Below, in pieces: positions 17,004 to 24,651 of a stretch of 32,750 nucleotides of DNA. Source of the DNA: Algoriphagus sp. (GTDB lineage Bacteria > Bacteroidota > Bacteroidia > Cytophagales > Cyclobacteriaceae); NCBI GenBank assembly GCA_018336015.1, contig JAGXQZ010000107.1, positions 1 to 32,750 on the forward strand. Reading direction: 5' to 3'. How positions within the stretch are numbered: position 1 is the stretch's first letter; each line of letters opens with the position of its first letter. The translations under genes and the position numbers were made by a program. The notes under the pieces are model-generated. The model did not search any database and was not told the DNA's origin. It worked only from the letters and a program-made list of their open reading frames with translations.

Positions 17004-17624
17004 ATGAACCCCCAAGTCGACCTCTTCCTCCTCGAAGGCTGCATGCGATGCCCCAAAGGAGCCACTCCAGCCTGCAAAGTCCACCGATGGACACCTATCC
17101 TGGAGCAACTCAGGCAATTTCTCCTCGAAACCGAACTGACCGAAGAACGGAAATGGGGAATGCCGACGTATACCTTGAATGGTAAAAATGTGATCATGCT
17201 GGGAGTTTTCAATGATTCCTGTGTCATCAGCTTTCTCAAAGGAATCCTAATTGAGGATTCGGATTCATTGTTGGAATTTCCGGGAGCCAATTCCCAACAG
17301 GCCAAAGTGATGCGTCTTACTCAACTTCATCAAGTGGTCGATCGGTCTTTTGCTATCAAAAACTACATCCAACAAGCCATTGACTTTGAGAAAAAAGGAA
17401 CCAAAGTAGAAGCACCAAGGCAGACTGGAATGGAAATACCGGATGAACTCACCGAAAAATTCAAAGAGCATAAGGGTCTGGAACAGGCATTCTTTGCCCT
17501 TACTCCGGGTAGACAGCGCGGCTACCTGATTCACTTCACCGGCGCTAAACAATCAGCCACCAAACTCAGCCGGATCGAGAAATTCGTCCCGAAAATCTTG
17601 GAAGGAAAAGGAATGTTGGATTAA
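17004..17624 (+). CDS. DUF1801 / YdeI-OmdA family protein
   Basis: A 206-residue protein. The N-terminus carries Cys13, Cys16, Cys24 and His27 (GCMRCPKGATPACKVHRW), a possible metal site. Residues about 30-115 form a DUF1801 domain (EERKWGMPTYTLNGKNVIML, then VISFLKGIL). The C-terminal third (about 145-206) is the YdeI/OmdA bacteriocin-protection-type helical segment (IPDELTEKFKEHKGLEQAFF, GRQRGYLIHFTGAKQSATKL). It is probably a cytoplasmic protein; the function of the family is poorly known. It stands alone, bounded upstream by a heptad array that ends 3 bp before its start. Confidence 0.88.
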   Translation: MNPQVDLFLLEGCMRCPKGATPACKVHRWTPILEQLRQFLLETELTEERKWGMPTYTLNGKNVIMLGVFNDSCVISFLKGILIEDSDSLLEFPGANSQQAKVMRLTQLHQVVDRSFAIKNYIQQAIDFEKKGTKVEAPRQTGMEIPDELTEKFKEHKGLEQAFFALTPGRQRGYLIHFTGAKQSATKLSRIEKFVPKILEGKGMLD

Positions 17625-17757
17625 TAGTCGGTCAATTTTCCGCTTTCTGAAATTCGACTTTTCAAACGCATCGTTTCAAGTCCTAATTCTCTTTTCTGAT
17701 TACCCGCTTTTCTACCATTAACCAAATAAAACAAGGTTTGAAATCCGAATCGAGGTG

Positions 17758-17785
17758 CTGTGGACTGTCGTCTGTGGTCAGTCGA
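17758..17785. repeat. heptad repeat array (CTGTSGW type)
   Basis: The units are CTGTGGA (17758-17764), CTGTCGT (17765-17771), CTGTGGT (17772-17778) and CAGTCGA (17779-17785). The same unit family recurs at 28015-28049. The rest of the 268-bp gap (17625-17892) holds nothing I recognise. Confidence 0.75.
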
Positions 17786-17892
17786 CGAATCTCCGCCGTC
17801 TTTATAGCCGATGACCTACTGAGTGGTAAGATTGCGGATATTCATATTCTCTTTTCACTTGATAGGGAATTGGTTTTTGTTAACTTAATCAA

Positions 17893-18708
17893 ATGAAAAA
17901 ATTTTTCACGCTCAACAATCCCAGCTCCATCACCTTGGTGTACCTGACTTTTGGCTTGGGGTGGATTTTTCTCAGTGATCGGCTGATTGATATTTTATTC
18001 AGCAATGACATTCAGCAGCTGACTCGGTTTCAACTCTACAAAGGCTCATTTTATGTAGTCATTACAGCAGTGATTTTGTTTCTGATGATTCGAAGATTGT
18101 ACGACACAGTCAATCAACGTAACCAGGAGCTGGAACTCCTCTTCTCCAATCCTGATCTGGGTTTGATTCGACTCGATGAAGCAGGAAGATTTTTGGAAGT
18201 AAGTGCAAACTTTGAAAAAATCACCGGATATCTATCGGAAGAATTGATAGGCAAACATCCTCTTTATTTTGTGCCCGATCACCTCAAAAACAACGTGGCG
18301 GTGCATTTGAGCCAAATACAAAGCGCCAAATCCGCCGATGGGTTCATGTTAAAGACTCCTTTTTTGGCGAAAAACGGCACCAAACTTTTTTTCAATCTGT
18401 ATGGAATTCAAAATTTGACTGATGGGGAAAAAGAAAAATCCTACATCGCCGCTATTCAAAATATCAGCACCCAAGAGGTAGCCTTAACTAACTTGGAAGC
18501 TAAAAACCGCCAACTCACCGAACTGGCCTCAGACCAATCGCACTTGGTGCGTGCTCCTCTGGCGAGAATTCTCGCAATCACTGAAGTACTCAAAGAGGAA
18601 TATCATTTAAGTGAAGAGGAACGAAATCACCTGATCGAAAAGATCAAACTCTCAGCCGAGGAGCTGGACATTCAGATTCGGAAAATCTCTGAAAAAATGA
18701 ACTCCTAA
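17893..18708 (+). CDS. membrane PAS sensor with HisKA-like helix, no ATPase domain
   Basis: A 271-residue protein. Two transmembrane helices (about 13-36 and 52-68) enclose a short loop with the FLSDRLI and RFQLYKGSFYV motifs common in two-TM sensor kinases. A coiled linker leads to a PAS domain (about 78-190: FSNPDLGLIRLDEAGRF, ITGYLSEELIGKHPLYFV, then a PAC-like AAIQNISTQE). The C-terminus (about 200-268) is a helical hairpin with SHLVRAPLARIL around His217, which resembles a HisKA dimerisation/phosphoacceptor motif. The protein stops there: no N, G1 or G2 boxes of an HATPase follow, and none is encoded downstream. It may be a signalling adaptor phosphorylated by another kinase, or a shortened kinase. 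Confidence 0.8.
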   Translation: MKKFFTLNNPSSITLVYLTFGLGWIFLSDRLIDILFSNDIQQLTRFQLYKGSFYVVITAVILFLMIRRLYDTVNQRNQELELLFSNPDLGLIRLDEAGRFLEVSANFEKITGYLSEELIGKHPLYFVPDHLKNNVAVHLSQIQSAKSADGFMLKTPFLAKNGTKLFFNLYGIQNLTDGEKEKSYIAAIQNISTQEVALTNLEAKNRQLTELASDQSHLVRAPLARILAITEVLKEEYHLSEEERNHLIEKIKLSAEELDIQIRKISEKMNS

Positions 18709-18725
18709 ATTTAAGTAAGAAGTTT

Positions 18726-18823
18726 TCAGTCTCAGTATTCAGTTCTGGAGTCGCAGTAAGCATTACCCACCGAACCCTGAGACTGTTTACTGAACACTGA
18801 ATACTAAACACTGAACACTCAAT
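18726..18823. repeat. two-armed heptad repeat array reaching the DUF1593 stop codon
   Basis: The left arm has CAGT-type units (CAGTATT 18733-18739, CAGTTCT 18740-18746, CAGTAAG 18754-18760). The right arm has ACTGAAC (18789-18795), ACTGAAT (18796-18802), ACTAAAC (18803-18809), ACTGAAC (18810-18816) and ACTCAAT (18817-18823). CAGTCTCAG (18727-18735) pairs perfectly with CTGAGACTG (18777-18785), and GTATTCAG (18735-18742) with CTGAATAC (18797-18804). The last unit contains the stop codon of the DUF1593 gene. Confidence 0.8.
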
Positions 18824-20339
18824 CCTTCACCTCCACCACAAACCGCACATACCTCGTCATCGGATGCACTCCGTTGTCCTTCACCTCAGCAATCACATGC
18901 AGCTGACCGATAGCCTTGGCATCCAAACTCACCTCCACTTGATTGCCTGAGGCAGTTAGCCCCGCTTCCCCGGTGTAGGTACCTACTTCCTTGTAAATCC
19001 AAAACTTCGTCTCTACCTGATCTCTATCCGGATCGCTGGTCTGAACCTCCAAGCTCAGTTTTTCTCCGGGTTTGACAGAAAGTCGGGTAGCTCCCACAGG
19101 CTTCACCACCGGAGGATGATTGGCATCGGCATAGTCCATCACACACCAATCTGCCCGTGCAGCAAAGTCCTTCTGAATCGCCTCAATCCAGCGGATTTGG
19201 GGATAAGTCGCATCAAGGGTGTCGGTAAACGGATTGTAATCCAGCACAGCTTTCCCATCTTCCCAACGGTTGGGTTGCTCGGCAGACTGGACCAATCGAC
19301 CTCCCCAACCACCCCATTGCGGCTGATTGAGATTATCCAAACCTACGTTGATCAGGTGCAGGTAAGCCGGTGAATCGCCTTCCGAGATAAAGTCATACAC
19401 CCCAAAAGTCCCCCACTGCGCATGGATCAACTTGTTTGGGTCGCCATGGATATGCTCGTCATCCCCTGCCTGCACCTGCCCGTCGCCGTAGCTATAGTAT
19501 TGCTTCAGCAATGGGCCGTGATTGTTGATGATTTCCTCACCCATAAACTTCCCCTCAAAAAGGTACTGCTGGGATTCCGGCACAGCCCGCTTCCAGGGAT
19601 AAGCAAAGCACCAAAACTGGCTGGAATTGTAATAAATCTTCAGGTCAGGCCAATTGGGCGCGATGTACTTCCGATAGGTAGCATCCTGATCGAGAATGGC
19701 ATAAATGATCGCTTTGTCAATGACTTTTTGGTAGATGCTTTTCCAATCCTTCGTGCCTTTGTATTGGTCTTCGATAGACTTCAGGGCCCGTGCGATGGTA
19801 TTCGTTCCACCCCAGACTTGCAGATAGATCGGCTCCCTGTTATCGTCCAGTAGCATTGCCTTGATGTAGTCCGAACCCTCGGTATCCACTTCCATTTCCC
19901 CCTCGAAATCAATATTCCCAACCCGGACCACTGAGCGTAGATAGTCCGCCGTAGGAAAACCGGCCGCATGCTGACTCAGCTTGGGATAGACTGCTTCATA
20001 AGCATCCAAAAGCGGGTTCATCCACTCCACTCCCGGCCAACGCAGGTCTGTCTTGGCCCCGTACATCGTCTTGGTCATCTCCATCTCCGAAGTAAAAAGG
20101 GTTCCCTTTCCATCCCCCTTGTAATGCCACATCGAGGAGGAATAAATCAGTCCCTCAATCTGAAATTCATTGGCATAAAGCAGCATTCGGATAAAGGAAT
20201 CCACATCGTCTATCTCCCCGTCGGTGGTGACGATAGTTCGGGGTTTCTTGACTTCAACTGTGACTTCCTCTATGGATTCGGTCTTGGGTTGACAAGAGAA
20301 AAAGGAAAACAGCAAAGTGATTAGGAAAAGGTAGCGCAT
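18819..20339 (-). CDS. DUF1593 (nucleoside-hydrolase-like) lipoprotein
   Basis: A 506-residue protein with a lipoprotein signal (FSFFSC, Cys near residue 16). Residues about 35-320 form the DUF1593 domain, which has a nucleoside-hydrolase-like fold: TTDGEIDDVDSFIRMLLYAN carries the Asp cluster expected at a calcium-binding site, and LQVWGGTNTIARALKSIE matches a later conserved segment. The C-terminal about 410-506 is the Ig-like domain that follows DUF1593 (PVGATRLSVKPGEKLSLEV, TRYVRFVVEV). The family is found in plant-polysaccharide degraders (for example Sde_0182) and is annotated as cellulose-binding or nucleoside-hydrolase-like; the substrate here is unknown. It is monocistronic on the minus strand. 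Its stop codon lies within a heptad repeat array. Confidence 0.88.
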   Translation of the reverse strand: MRYLFLITLLFSFFSCQPKTESIEEVTVEVKKPRTIVTTDGEIDDVDSFIRMLLYANEFQIEGLIYSSSMWHYKGDGKGTLFTSEMEMTKTMYGAKTDLRWPGVEWMNPLLDAYEAVYPKLSQHAAGFPTADYLRSVVRVGNIDFEGEMEVDTEGSDYIKAMLLDDNREPIYLQVWGGTNTIARALKSIEDQYKGTKDWKSIYQKVIDKAIIYAILDQDATYRKYIAPNWPDLKIYYNSSQFWCFAYPWKRAVPESQQYLFEGKFMGEEIINNHGPLLKQYYSYGDGQVQAGDDEHIHGDPNKLIHAQWGTFGVYDFISEGDSPAYLHLINVGLDNLNQPQWGGWGGRLVQSAEQPNRWEDGKAVLDYNPFTDTLDATYPQIRWIEAIQKDFAARADWCVMDYADANHPPVVKPVGATRLSVKPGEKLSLEVQTSDPDRDQVETKFWIYKEVGTYTGEAGLTASGNQVEVSLDAKAIGQLHVIAEVKDNGVHPMTRYVRFVVEVKD

Positions 20340-20630
20340 GGGTTAAGGGGTTTGAGAAAGGGAAAATAGGGAAAGGGTGGGAAAAATCCATTTCCGATCA
20401 ACTAAGGTTTGGAGAATTGGGGAGCAACGGCTATTTTGAAGGACTTTTAAAAGAAAACCGGGACCCAAACCCGATTTTTCAAGAAAAAATAAACGAGACA
20501 AACATTCACCAATGAGACCATATTGGCTGCATAGGCGAGAAAAAAGTGAAGCAATAAAAGAGTTGTAGGTAAGGTGGCTGAACGACCCTCAACTAAATAA
20601 GTCAAAAACAATAACCTTGGACAATTACTA

Positions 20631-21134
20631 ATGAGTCAGACAAAGTTGATAGTATTTTTTCTAGTTTTCTTAGTTGGCGGACTATATGGGGGATATTCAG
20701 TAGACTTCATTCAAAACGATAAGGCACTAGCCATGACATTTAGGTGGTTCACAATTCCCTCAATCATTATCGGTTTGTACTACGGCTATCGTTCAACTTT
20801 CGGTTATAACAAAGAAACAGCGAGATGGAGAAACGTGATTGGTTTGGTGACATTGACATTAATTTTAGGGATAATGTCTTTAAAGTTTTTTCAAGGTTAC
20901 CTAGTATTTTTCAATTGCAATCTCGGGACACAAAAGCAAATAGTATTAAAGGGACAGGTGACAAAGTTGGACTATCCAAAAACAAAAAAACCATTTAATA
21001 ATTATGCAATAATAATTGAGACCGACAGCAACGAAAGCATTACGCTTGACGTGCCGACAAACGAATACTCTGTTGGACAAATCTTTGAAAAGGAATTAAC
21101 ATTGGGTTCACTTGGTCTTTTATACAGTCGATAA
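20631..21134 (+). CDS. AT-rich hypothetical membrane protein
   Basis: A 167-residue protein that I do not recognise. Three transmembrane segments are visible (about 5-22, 36-53, 70-87) followed by a second hydrophobic patch (LKFFQGYLVFF, about 85-95) and a soluble C-terminal region (about 100-167) with a beta-rich look (QIVLKGQVTKLDYP, NNYAIIIETDSNESITLDVP). The base composition is clearly more AT-rich than its neighbours. It is flanked by DNA containing an attC-like hairpin and REP-like palindromes, which suggests a recently acquired cassette. It may be a small stress or immunity gene, but nothing in the sequence says which. Confidence 0.65.
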   Translation: MSQTKLIVFFLVFLVGGLYGGYSVDFIQNDKALAMTFRWFTIPSIIIGLYYGYRSTFGYNKETARWRNVIGLVTLTLILGIMSLKFFQGYLVFFNCNLGTQKQIVLKGQVTKLDYPKTKKPFNNYAIIIETDSNESITLDVPTNEYSVGQIFEKELTLGSLGLLYSR

Positions 21135-21169
21135 TGAAAGAACTAGACTAAGATGCCCTACCTAAAACA

Positions 21170-21312
21170 CGGGTTTTGCGTCTGGCGAGCTGACGTACAA
21201 ACTTGAAGCTTTGTGCTTCTATTCAAGTTTAGTGCTAGTTGACAGTTTTGTAATCCGAAACCCGCCCGAAAGCAAAGCCCCTCCTAGGTGTAGCCTACTT
21301 CCCATAAACGTT
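21170..21312. repeat. attC-like imperfect hairpin element
   Basis: CGGGTTT (21170-21176) pairs with AAACCCG (21258-21264), and inside it AAACTTGAA (21199-21207) pairs perfectly with TTCAAGTTT (21222-21230). Between them GCTGACG and GTTGACA are only partly complementary. AACGTT follows at 21307-21312. The layout (long hairpin with bulges after a lone atypical gene) resembles gene-cassette ends, but no integrase is present and the match to integron attC sites is weak. Confidence 0.4.
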
Positions 21313-21331
21313 GAAGTTCAGTAAGGAGCTT

Positions 21332-21504
21332 GGCGGGATTTATAATTCCGCCCTTCTATTTTCAGGAATTTGCAATTCCATGCTCTCTCATTCAGAAAAA
21401 TGAATTGAGCTAATGCCTGAAAATATCTGCTGATTCCTAAAGCCTCCAGCTAAAGCTGGAGGCATTTCATGACTTTGAACAGGAATGCGGCTTTAGCCAA
21501 TTCC
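21332..21504. repeat. cluster of REP-like palindromes
   Basis: At least four short hairpins follow each other. GGCGG/CCGCC flank an AT core (21332-21352). GGAATT and AATTCC flank TGC (21365-21379). GCCTCCAGC (21442-21450) and GCTGGAGGC (21455-21463) flank TAAA. GGAAT..GGCT and AGCC..ATTCC (21482-21504) flank a TT core. A weaker CTCATTCA/TGAATTGAG pair lies at 21387-21409. Such elements are often mobilised by RAYT (IS200/IS605-like) transposases; none is present here. Confidence 0.65.
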
Positions 21505-21625
21505 CGATAATCAACTATTCTCTCTCCCCCAATTTATTCCTCGGAGGGCCGAAATCGAAACCCGAATGGTGGTGCATGGATTAGTGAAATCCAATAAATT
21601 TAAACCGATCGAACCCTTACTAACC

Positions 21626-23035
21626 ATGAACAACGATAAAGCACCCTTTTCCCGGAGAGATTTTGTGAAAGCCGCCGCCCTCAGCGGTGCAGGAATGATG
21701 ATTGTACCCCGACATGTGATCGGCGGACCCGGATATACAGCGCCCAGCGATCAGGTCAACTTGGGCATCATCGGTGCAGGAGGAAAAGGCAAACAGAATG
21801 CTCAGGAGTTTTTGAAACTGGAGAATGTCAACATCAGCGCAGTCGCAGATCCTGCCTATTACTGGAATTTGGCGGATTTCTATTACCGCTCAGAAGCAGG
21901 AAGAGGACCTGTGGTGGACATGATCGAAACACAGCAAGCTGCAAAAGGCAATACCAAGCGGGTGGCTCAATACAGCGACTTCCGCAAAATGATGGAAAAC
22001 GCCTCCGATCTCGACGGCATTGTCATTTCCACCCCTGACCATACACACGCCTACCTTGCCCTGATGGCTTTGAAAATGGGCAAACATGTGTTCTGCGAAA
22101 AACCCCTCACGCACAACATTTGGGAAGCACGAGAAGTGGCCAAAGTCACCAAGGAAACCGGCCTGATGACCCAAATGGGCAATATGGGACACTCCACGGA
22201 TGGCATCCGAGAGACAGTAGAATACTTGCGGGCAGGCGTGATCGGGGAAGTCAACCAATGCCACGCTTGGGTTCCCGCTGGCCGTTGGCTTCCGGGATTG
22301 AAAGGACTGCCTGAAGGTAAAACCAACATGCCCATCGGCTTTGATTGGGATCAATGGATTGGCCCGAGAGAAATGGTTCCTTTCCATGAGAATTATGTTC
22401 CGGTCACTTGGAGAGATTTCTGGGATTACGGTTGCGGGGCTTTGGGTGATTTTGGTTGCCACGACTTGGATGCCGTGACCTGGGCCTTTAATCTGAAGAG
22501 TCCCGATACCGTTCAGGTATTCCCTGCCGGCTATTCTGATAGCAAAATCGCGCCATATGGGGAAGTAGGCTATTTCAATTTTTCTGCGAAAGGCGATCAA
22601 AAAGCCATGAAAATCAATTGGTATTCCGGTGGCTTAAAGCCAGACCTACATCCTGCTTTGCCGGCAGGTTATACTTACCCGGCAAGAGCTTCCATGTTTG
22701 TAGGCAGCAAAGGAATCATCATCAATGACGGCAGCGGCCGCAAGCCTCAGGTATTTCCAGAGTCACTCAGAAACAGCATCAAACCACCCAAGCAAACCAT
22801 CGCCCGTTCTGCCGGCCATTTTCAGGATTGGGTAAACGCCATCCGAAACAAGGAGCAATCTTCGGCGAATTTTGAATACGGTTCCAGATTAACGGAGATC
22901 ACCTTACTGGGCGTGTTGTCCCTTCGATTAGGAGGAAAACTGATCCAGTGGGATTACGAAAACATGAAGGCGAAAGGCCTTCCAGAAGCAGACCAATACA
23001 TCAAGGAACCGGTAAGGAAAGGTTGGGAGATGTAA
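21626..23035 (+). CDS. Tat-exported Gfo/Idh/MocA family oxidoreductase
   Basis: A 470-residue protein from the ATG at 21626, chosen because it sits just before a twin-arginine signal (SRRDFVKAAALSGAGMM, Arg10-Arg11); an upstream ATG at 21566 would give an implausible leader. The Rossmann NAD(P)-binding motif is VNLGIIGAGGKGK (about 44-56). The conserved EKPLTHNIWEAREV (about 160-173) marks the Gfo/Idh/MocA family, and a C-terminal alpha/beta domain follows with YGCGALGDFGCHDLDAVTWA (about 272-291). It probably carries its cofactor out folded through Tat and oxidises or reduces a sugar in the periplasm; the substrate is unknown. It is monocistronic, with a terminator at 23061-23086. Confidence 0.92.
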   Translation: MNNDKAPFSRRDFVKAAALSGAGMMIVPRHVIGGPGYTAPSDQVNLGIIGAGGKGKQNAQEFLKLENVNISAVADPAYYWNLADFYYRSEAGRGPVVDMIETQQAAKGNTKRVAQYSDFRKMMENASDLDGIVISTPDHTHAYLALMALKMGKHVFCEKPLTHNIWEAREVAKVTKETGLMTQMGNMGHSTDGIRETVEYLRAGVIGEVNQCHAWVPAGRWLPGLKGLPEGKTNMPIGFDWDQWIGPREMVPFHENYVPVTWRDFWDYGCGALGDFGCHDLDAVTWAFNLKSPDTVQVFPAGYSDSKIAPYGEVGYFNFSAKGDQKAMKINWYSGGLKPDLHPALPAGYTYPARASMFVGSKGIIINDGSGRKPQVFPESLRNSIKPPKQTIARSAGHFQDWVNAIRNKEQSSANFEYGSRLTEITLLGVLSLRLGGKLIQWDYENMKAKGLPEADQYIKEPVRKGWEM

Positions 23036-23060
23036 GGACATTGGTGTATTAAAACGATTG

Positions 23061-23086
23061 AGCGGAATGATTCATTCCGCTTTTTT
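23061..23086 (+). terminator. rho-independent terminator after the Gfo/Idh gene
   Basis: AGCGGAATGA (23061-23070) pairs with TCATTCCGCT (23072-23081) and is followed by T residues to 23086. It starts 26 bp after the stop codon. Confidence 0.9.
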
Positions 23087-23124
23087 ATTTCTAAAGTCTC
23101 AAAAAAACATAGTCTTGAGTTTTG

Positions 23125-23153
23125 ACCTGTCAGGTTTTGAAAACCTGACAGGT
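23125..23153. repeat. 29-bp perfect palindrome (dispersed-repeat type)
   Basis: The 14-bp arms 23125-23138 (ACCTGTCAGGTTTT) and 23140-23153 are perfect complements around a single G at 23139. It lies between the Gfo/Idh terminator and the dihydroorotase gene. I recall the CCTGTCAGGTTTT core from many Bacteroidota intergenic regions, so it is probably a dispersed element, not a local operator. Confidence 0.85.
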
Positions 23154-23298
23154 GTTTTCCCCCATTCATTGCTGTCGGTGAATTTTACCAACTCATCTAA
23201 GTTTTATTGTAATTGCAATCAAAAACCCCGTTCATTTCCCAACCACTTTTGCACACGTAGGATTTCCAGCATTTCTTTGCAGTCAAATCTCCCCTGAC

Positions 23299-24651
23299 AT
23301 GTCCACTCCTACCCTTATCCAGCAAGTCACCTTGGTTAACGAAGGCCAAAAGCAAGTAACCGATGTACTCATCGTCGGCGAGCGAATCCACAAAATCGAT
23401 TCGATCCCAGTCCAAGACGGTTTTTGTGTGATTGATGGAAGGGGGAAATACCTCCTTCCGGGAGTTATTGATGGACAGGTGCACTTCCGCGAACCGGGAC
23501 TCACGCACAAGGCGGACCTCCACAGCGAAAGCAAGGCTGCCGTGGCCGGTGGTGTCACGTCCTTTATCGACATGCCCAACACCCGTCCCAACACGCTGAA
23601 CCTCGAGCTTTTGGCAGAAAAATATCAGATCGCTTCGCAAAAGTCCCTGGCCAATTATGGCTTTTTGCTGGGCATCAATGGGGAAAATCTGGACGAAGTA
23701 CTGCAATGGGATACTTCTGGACTTTTGGCGATCACAGATGACGGATTATATTTTTCAGGAAAAGGAAACATCCTCGCCGACCGTCCGGATATGCTGGAAA
23801 GGATCTTTTCGAGGTACAAAGGGGTGATTGCCATTCACTCGGAAAAGGAAGAAATCGCCGAAAAAAATGAGGAAATCTACCGCGAATTGTACGGAGAGGA
23901 TGTTCCGGTGAAATTTCACCCGCTGATTCGCAGCGAACAGGCTTGCTATGAGGCGACCGAGCGGGCTATCGGCCTCGCTGAAAAACACGGAGCCAGACTC
24001 CATATCCTTCACCTCAGCACGGCCAAGGAAACGGCACTTTTCCGAAATGACATTCCCCTTTCGGAGAAAAAAATAACTACCGAAGTATCCGTACACCACC
24101 TTTGGTTTACCGATCTGGATTATGAAAAAAAGGGCACGCTGATCAAATGGAATCCAGCAATCAAAACCCAAAAAGATGCTGACGGCCTCCTCGAGGCACT
24201 GCTGGATGATCGAATCGATCTGATCACTACCGACCATGCCCCGCACACCTTGGAGGAAAAGCTAAAGCCTTATTTCCAGTCCATGTCTGGTGCTCCGTTG
24301 GTTCAGCATTCCTTGGTCTGTTTGCTTGAATTTTTTCATCAGGGAAAAATCAGCCTGGAAAAAATCACAGAGAAAATGTGCCATAATCCTGCGATCCTCT
24401 ACCGAATCAAGGAGCGAGGATTTGTTCGTGAAGGTTACTTTGCTGACTTGGTTTTGGTGGACCTCAACCAGCCTTGGACCGTGGGCAAAGAAAACATCCT
24501 GTACAAATGCGGATGGTCCCCACTGGAAGGCACGACCTTTCACAGTCAGGTCACGCACACTTGGGTCAACGGCAATCTGGTATTTGAGGAAGGAACTTTC
24601 CACGAAGACGCCAAAGGAAAAGCCCTGGAAGTATGGGACTTGAAAAACTAA
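23299..24651 (+). CDS. pyrC: dihydroorotase, class I-like
   Basis: A 450-residue cytoplasmic amidohydrolase that fits dihydroorotase, the third step of pyrimidine synthesis (carbamoyl-aspartate to dihydroorotate). The first metal motif reads DGQVHFREPG (Gln60, His62, Arg64), so the first His of the usual HxH is Gln. SFIDMPNTRPNT (about 88-99) is the family substrate loop. At the position where many enzymes have a carbamylated lysine it has ITDDG (Asp147/148), as in class I bacterial enzymes such as those of Bacillus and Aquifex. His180, the LHILHLSTAKE segment (His235, His238) and TDHAPHT (Asp312) supply the remaining metal and catalytic residues. It overlaps the next gene by 19 bp, so the two are coexpressed. 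Confidence 0.88.
   Translation: MSTPTLIQQVTLVNEGQKQVTDVLIVGERIHKIDSIPVQDGFCVIDGRGKYLLPGVIDGQVHFREPGLTHKADLHSESKAAVAGGVTSFIDMPNTRPNTLNLELLAEKYQIASQKSLANYGFLLGINGENLDEVLQWDTSGLLAITDDGLYFSGKGNILADRPDMLERIFSRYKGVIAIHSEKEEIAEKNEEIYRELYGEDVPVKFHPLIRSEQACYEATERAIGLAEKHGARLHILHLSTAKETALFRNDIPLSEKKITTEVSVHHLWFTDLDYEKKGTLIKWNPAIKTQKDADGLLEALLDDRIDLITTDHAPHTLEEKLKPYFQSMSGAPLVQHSLVCLLEFFHQGKISLEKITEKMCHNPAILYRIKERGFVREGYFADLVLVDLNQPWTVGKENILYKCGWSPLEGTTFHSQVTHTWVNGNLVFEEGTFHEDAKGKALEVWDLKN

Larger units (their letters stand above)
21135..21625. other. intergenic region with hairpin elements, no gene
   Basis: This 491-bp gap carries an imperfect attC-like hairpin (21170-21264), an AACGTT (21307-21312) and then a series of REP-like inverted repeats (21332-21504). 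I see no credible coding region. The ORF that opens upstream of 21626 is only an extension of the next gene. Confidence 0.7.

Noticed and set aside
21890..22600. 236-residue open frame on the minus strand inside the Gfo/Idh gene
   Set aside because: It is antisense to a well-recognised enzyme and has no recognisable motif or start context.
23125..23153. Rho-independent terminator
   Set aside because: The palindrome has only a short T run after it and lies 40 bp beyond a proper terminator; a dispersed repeat is more likely.
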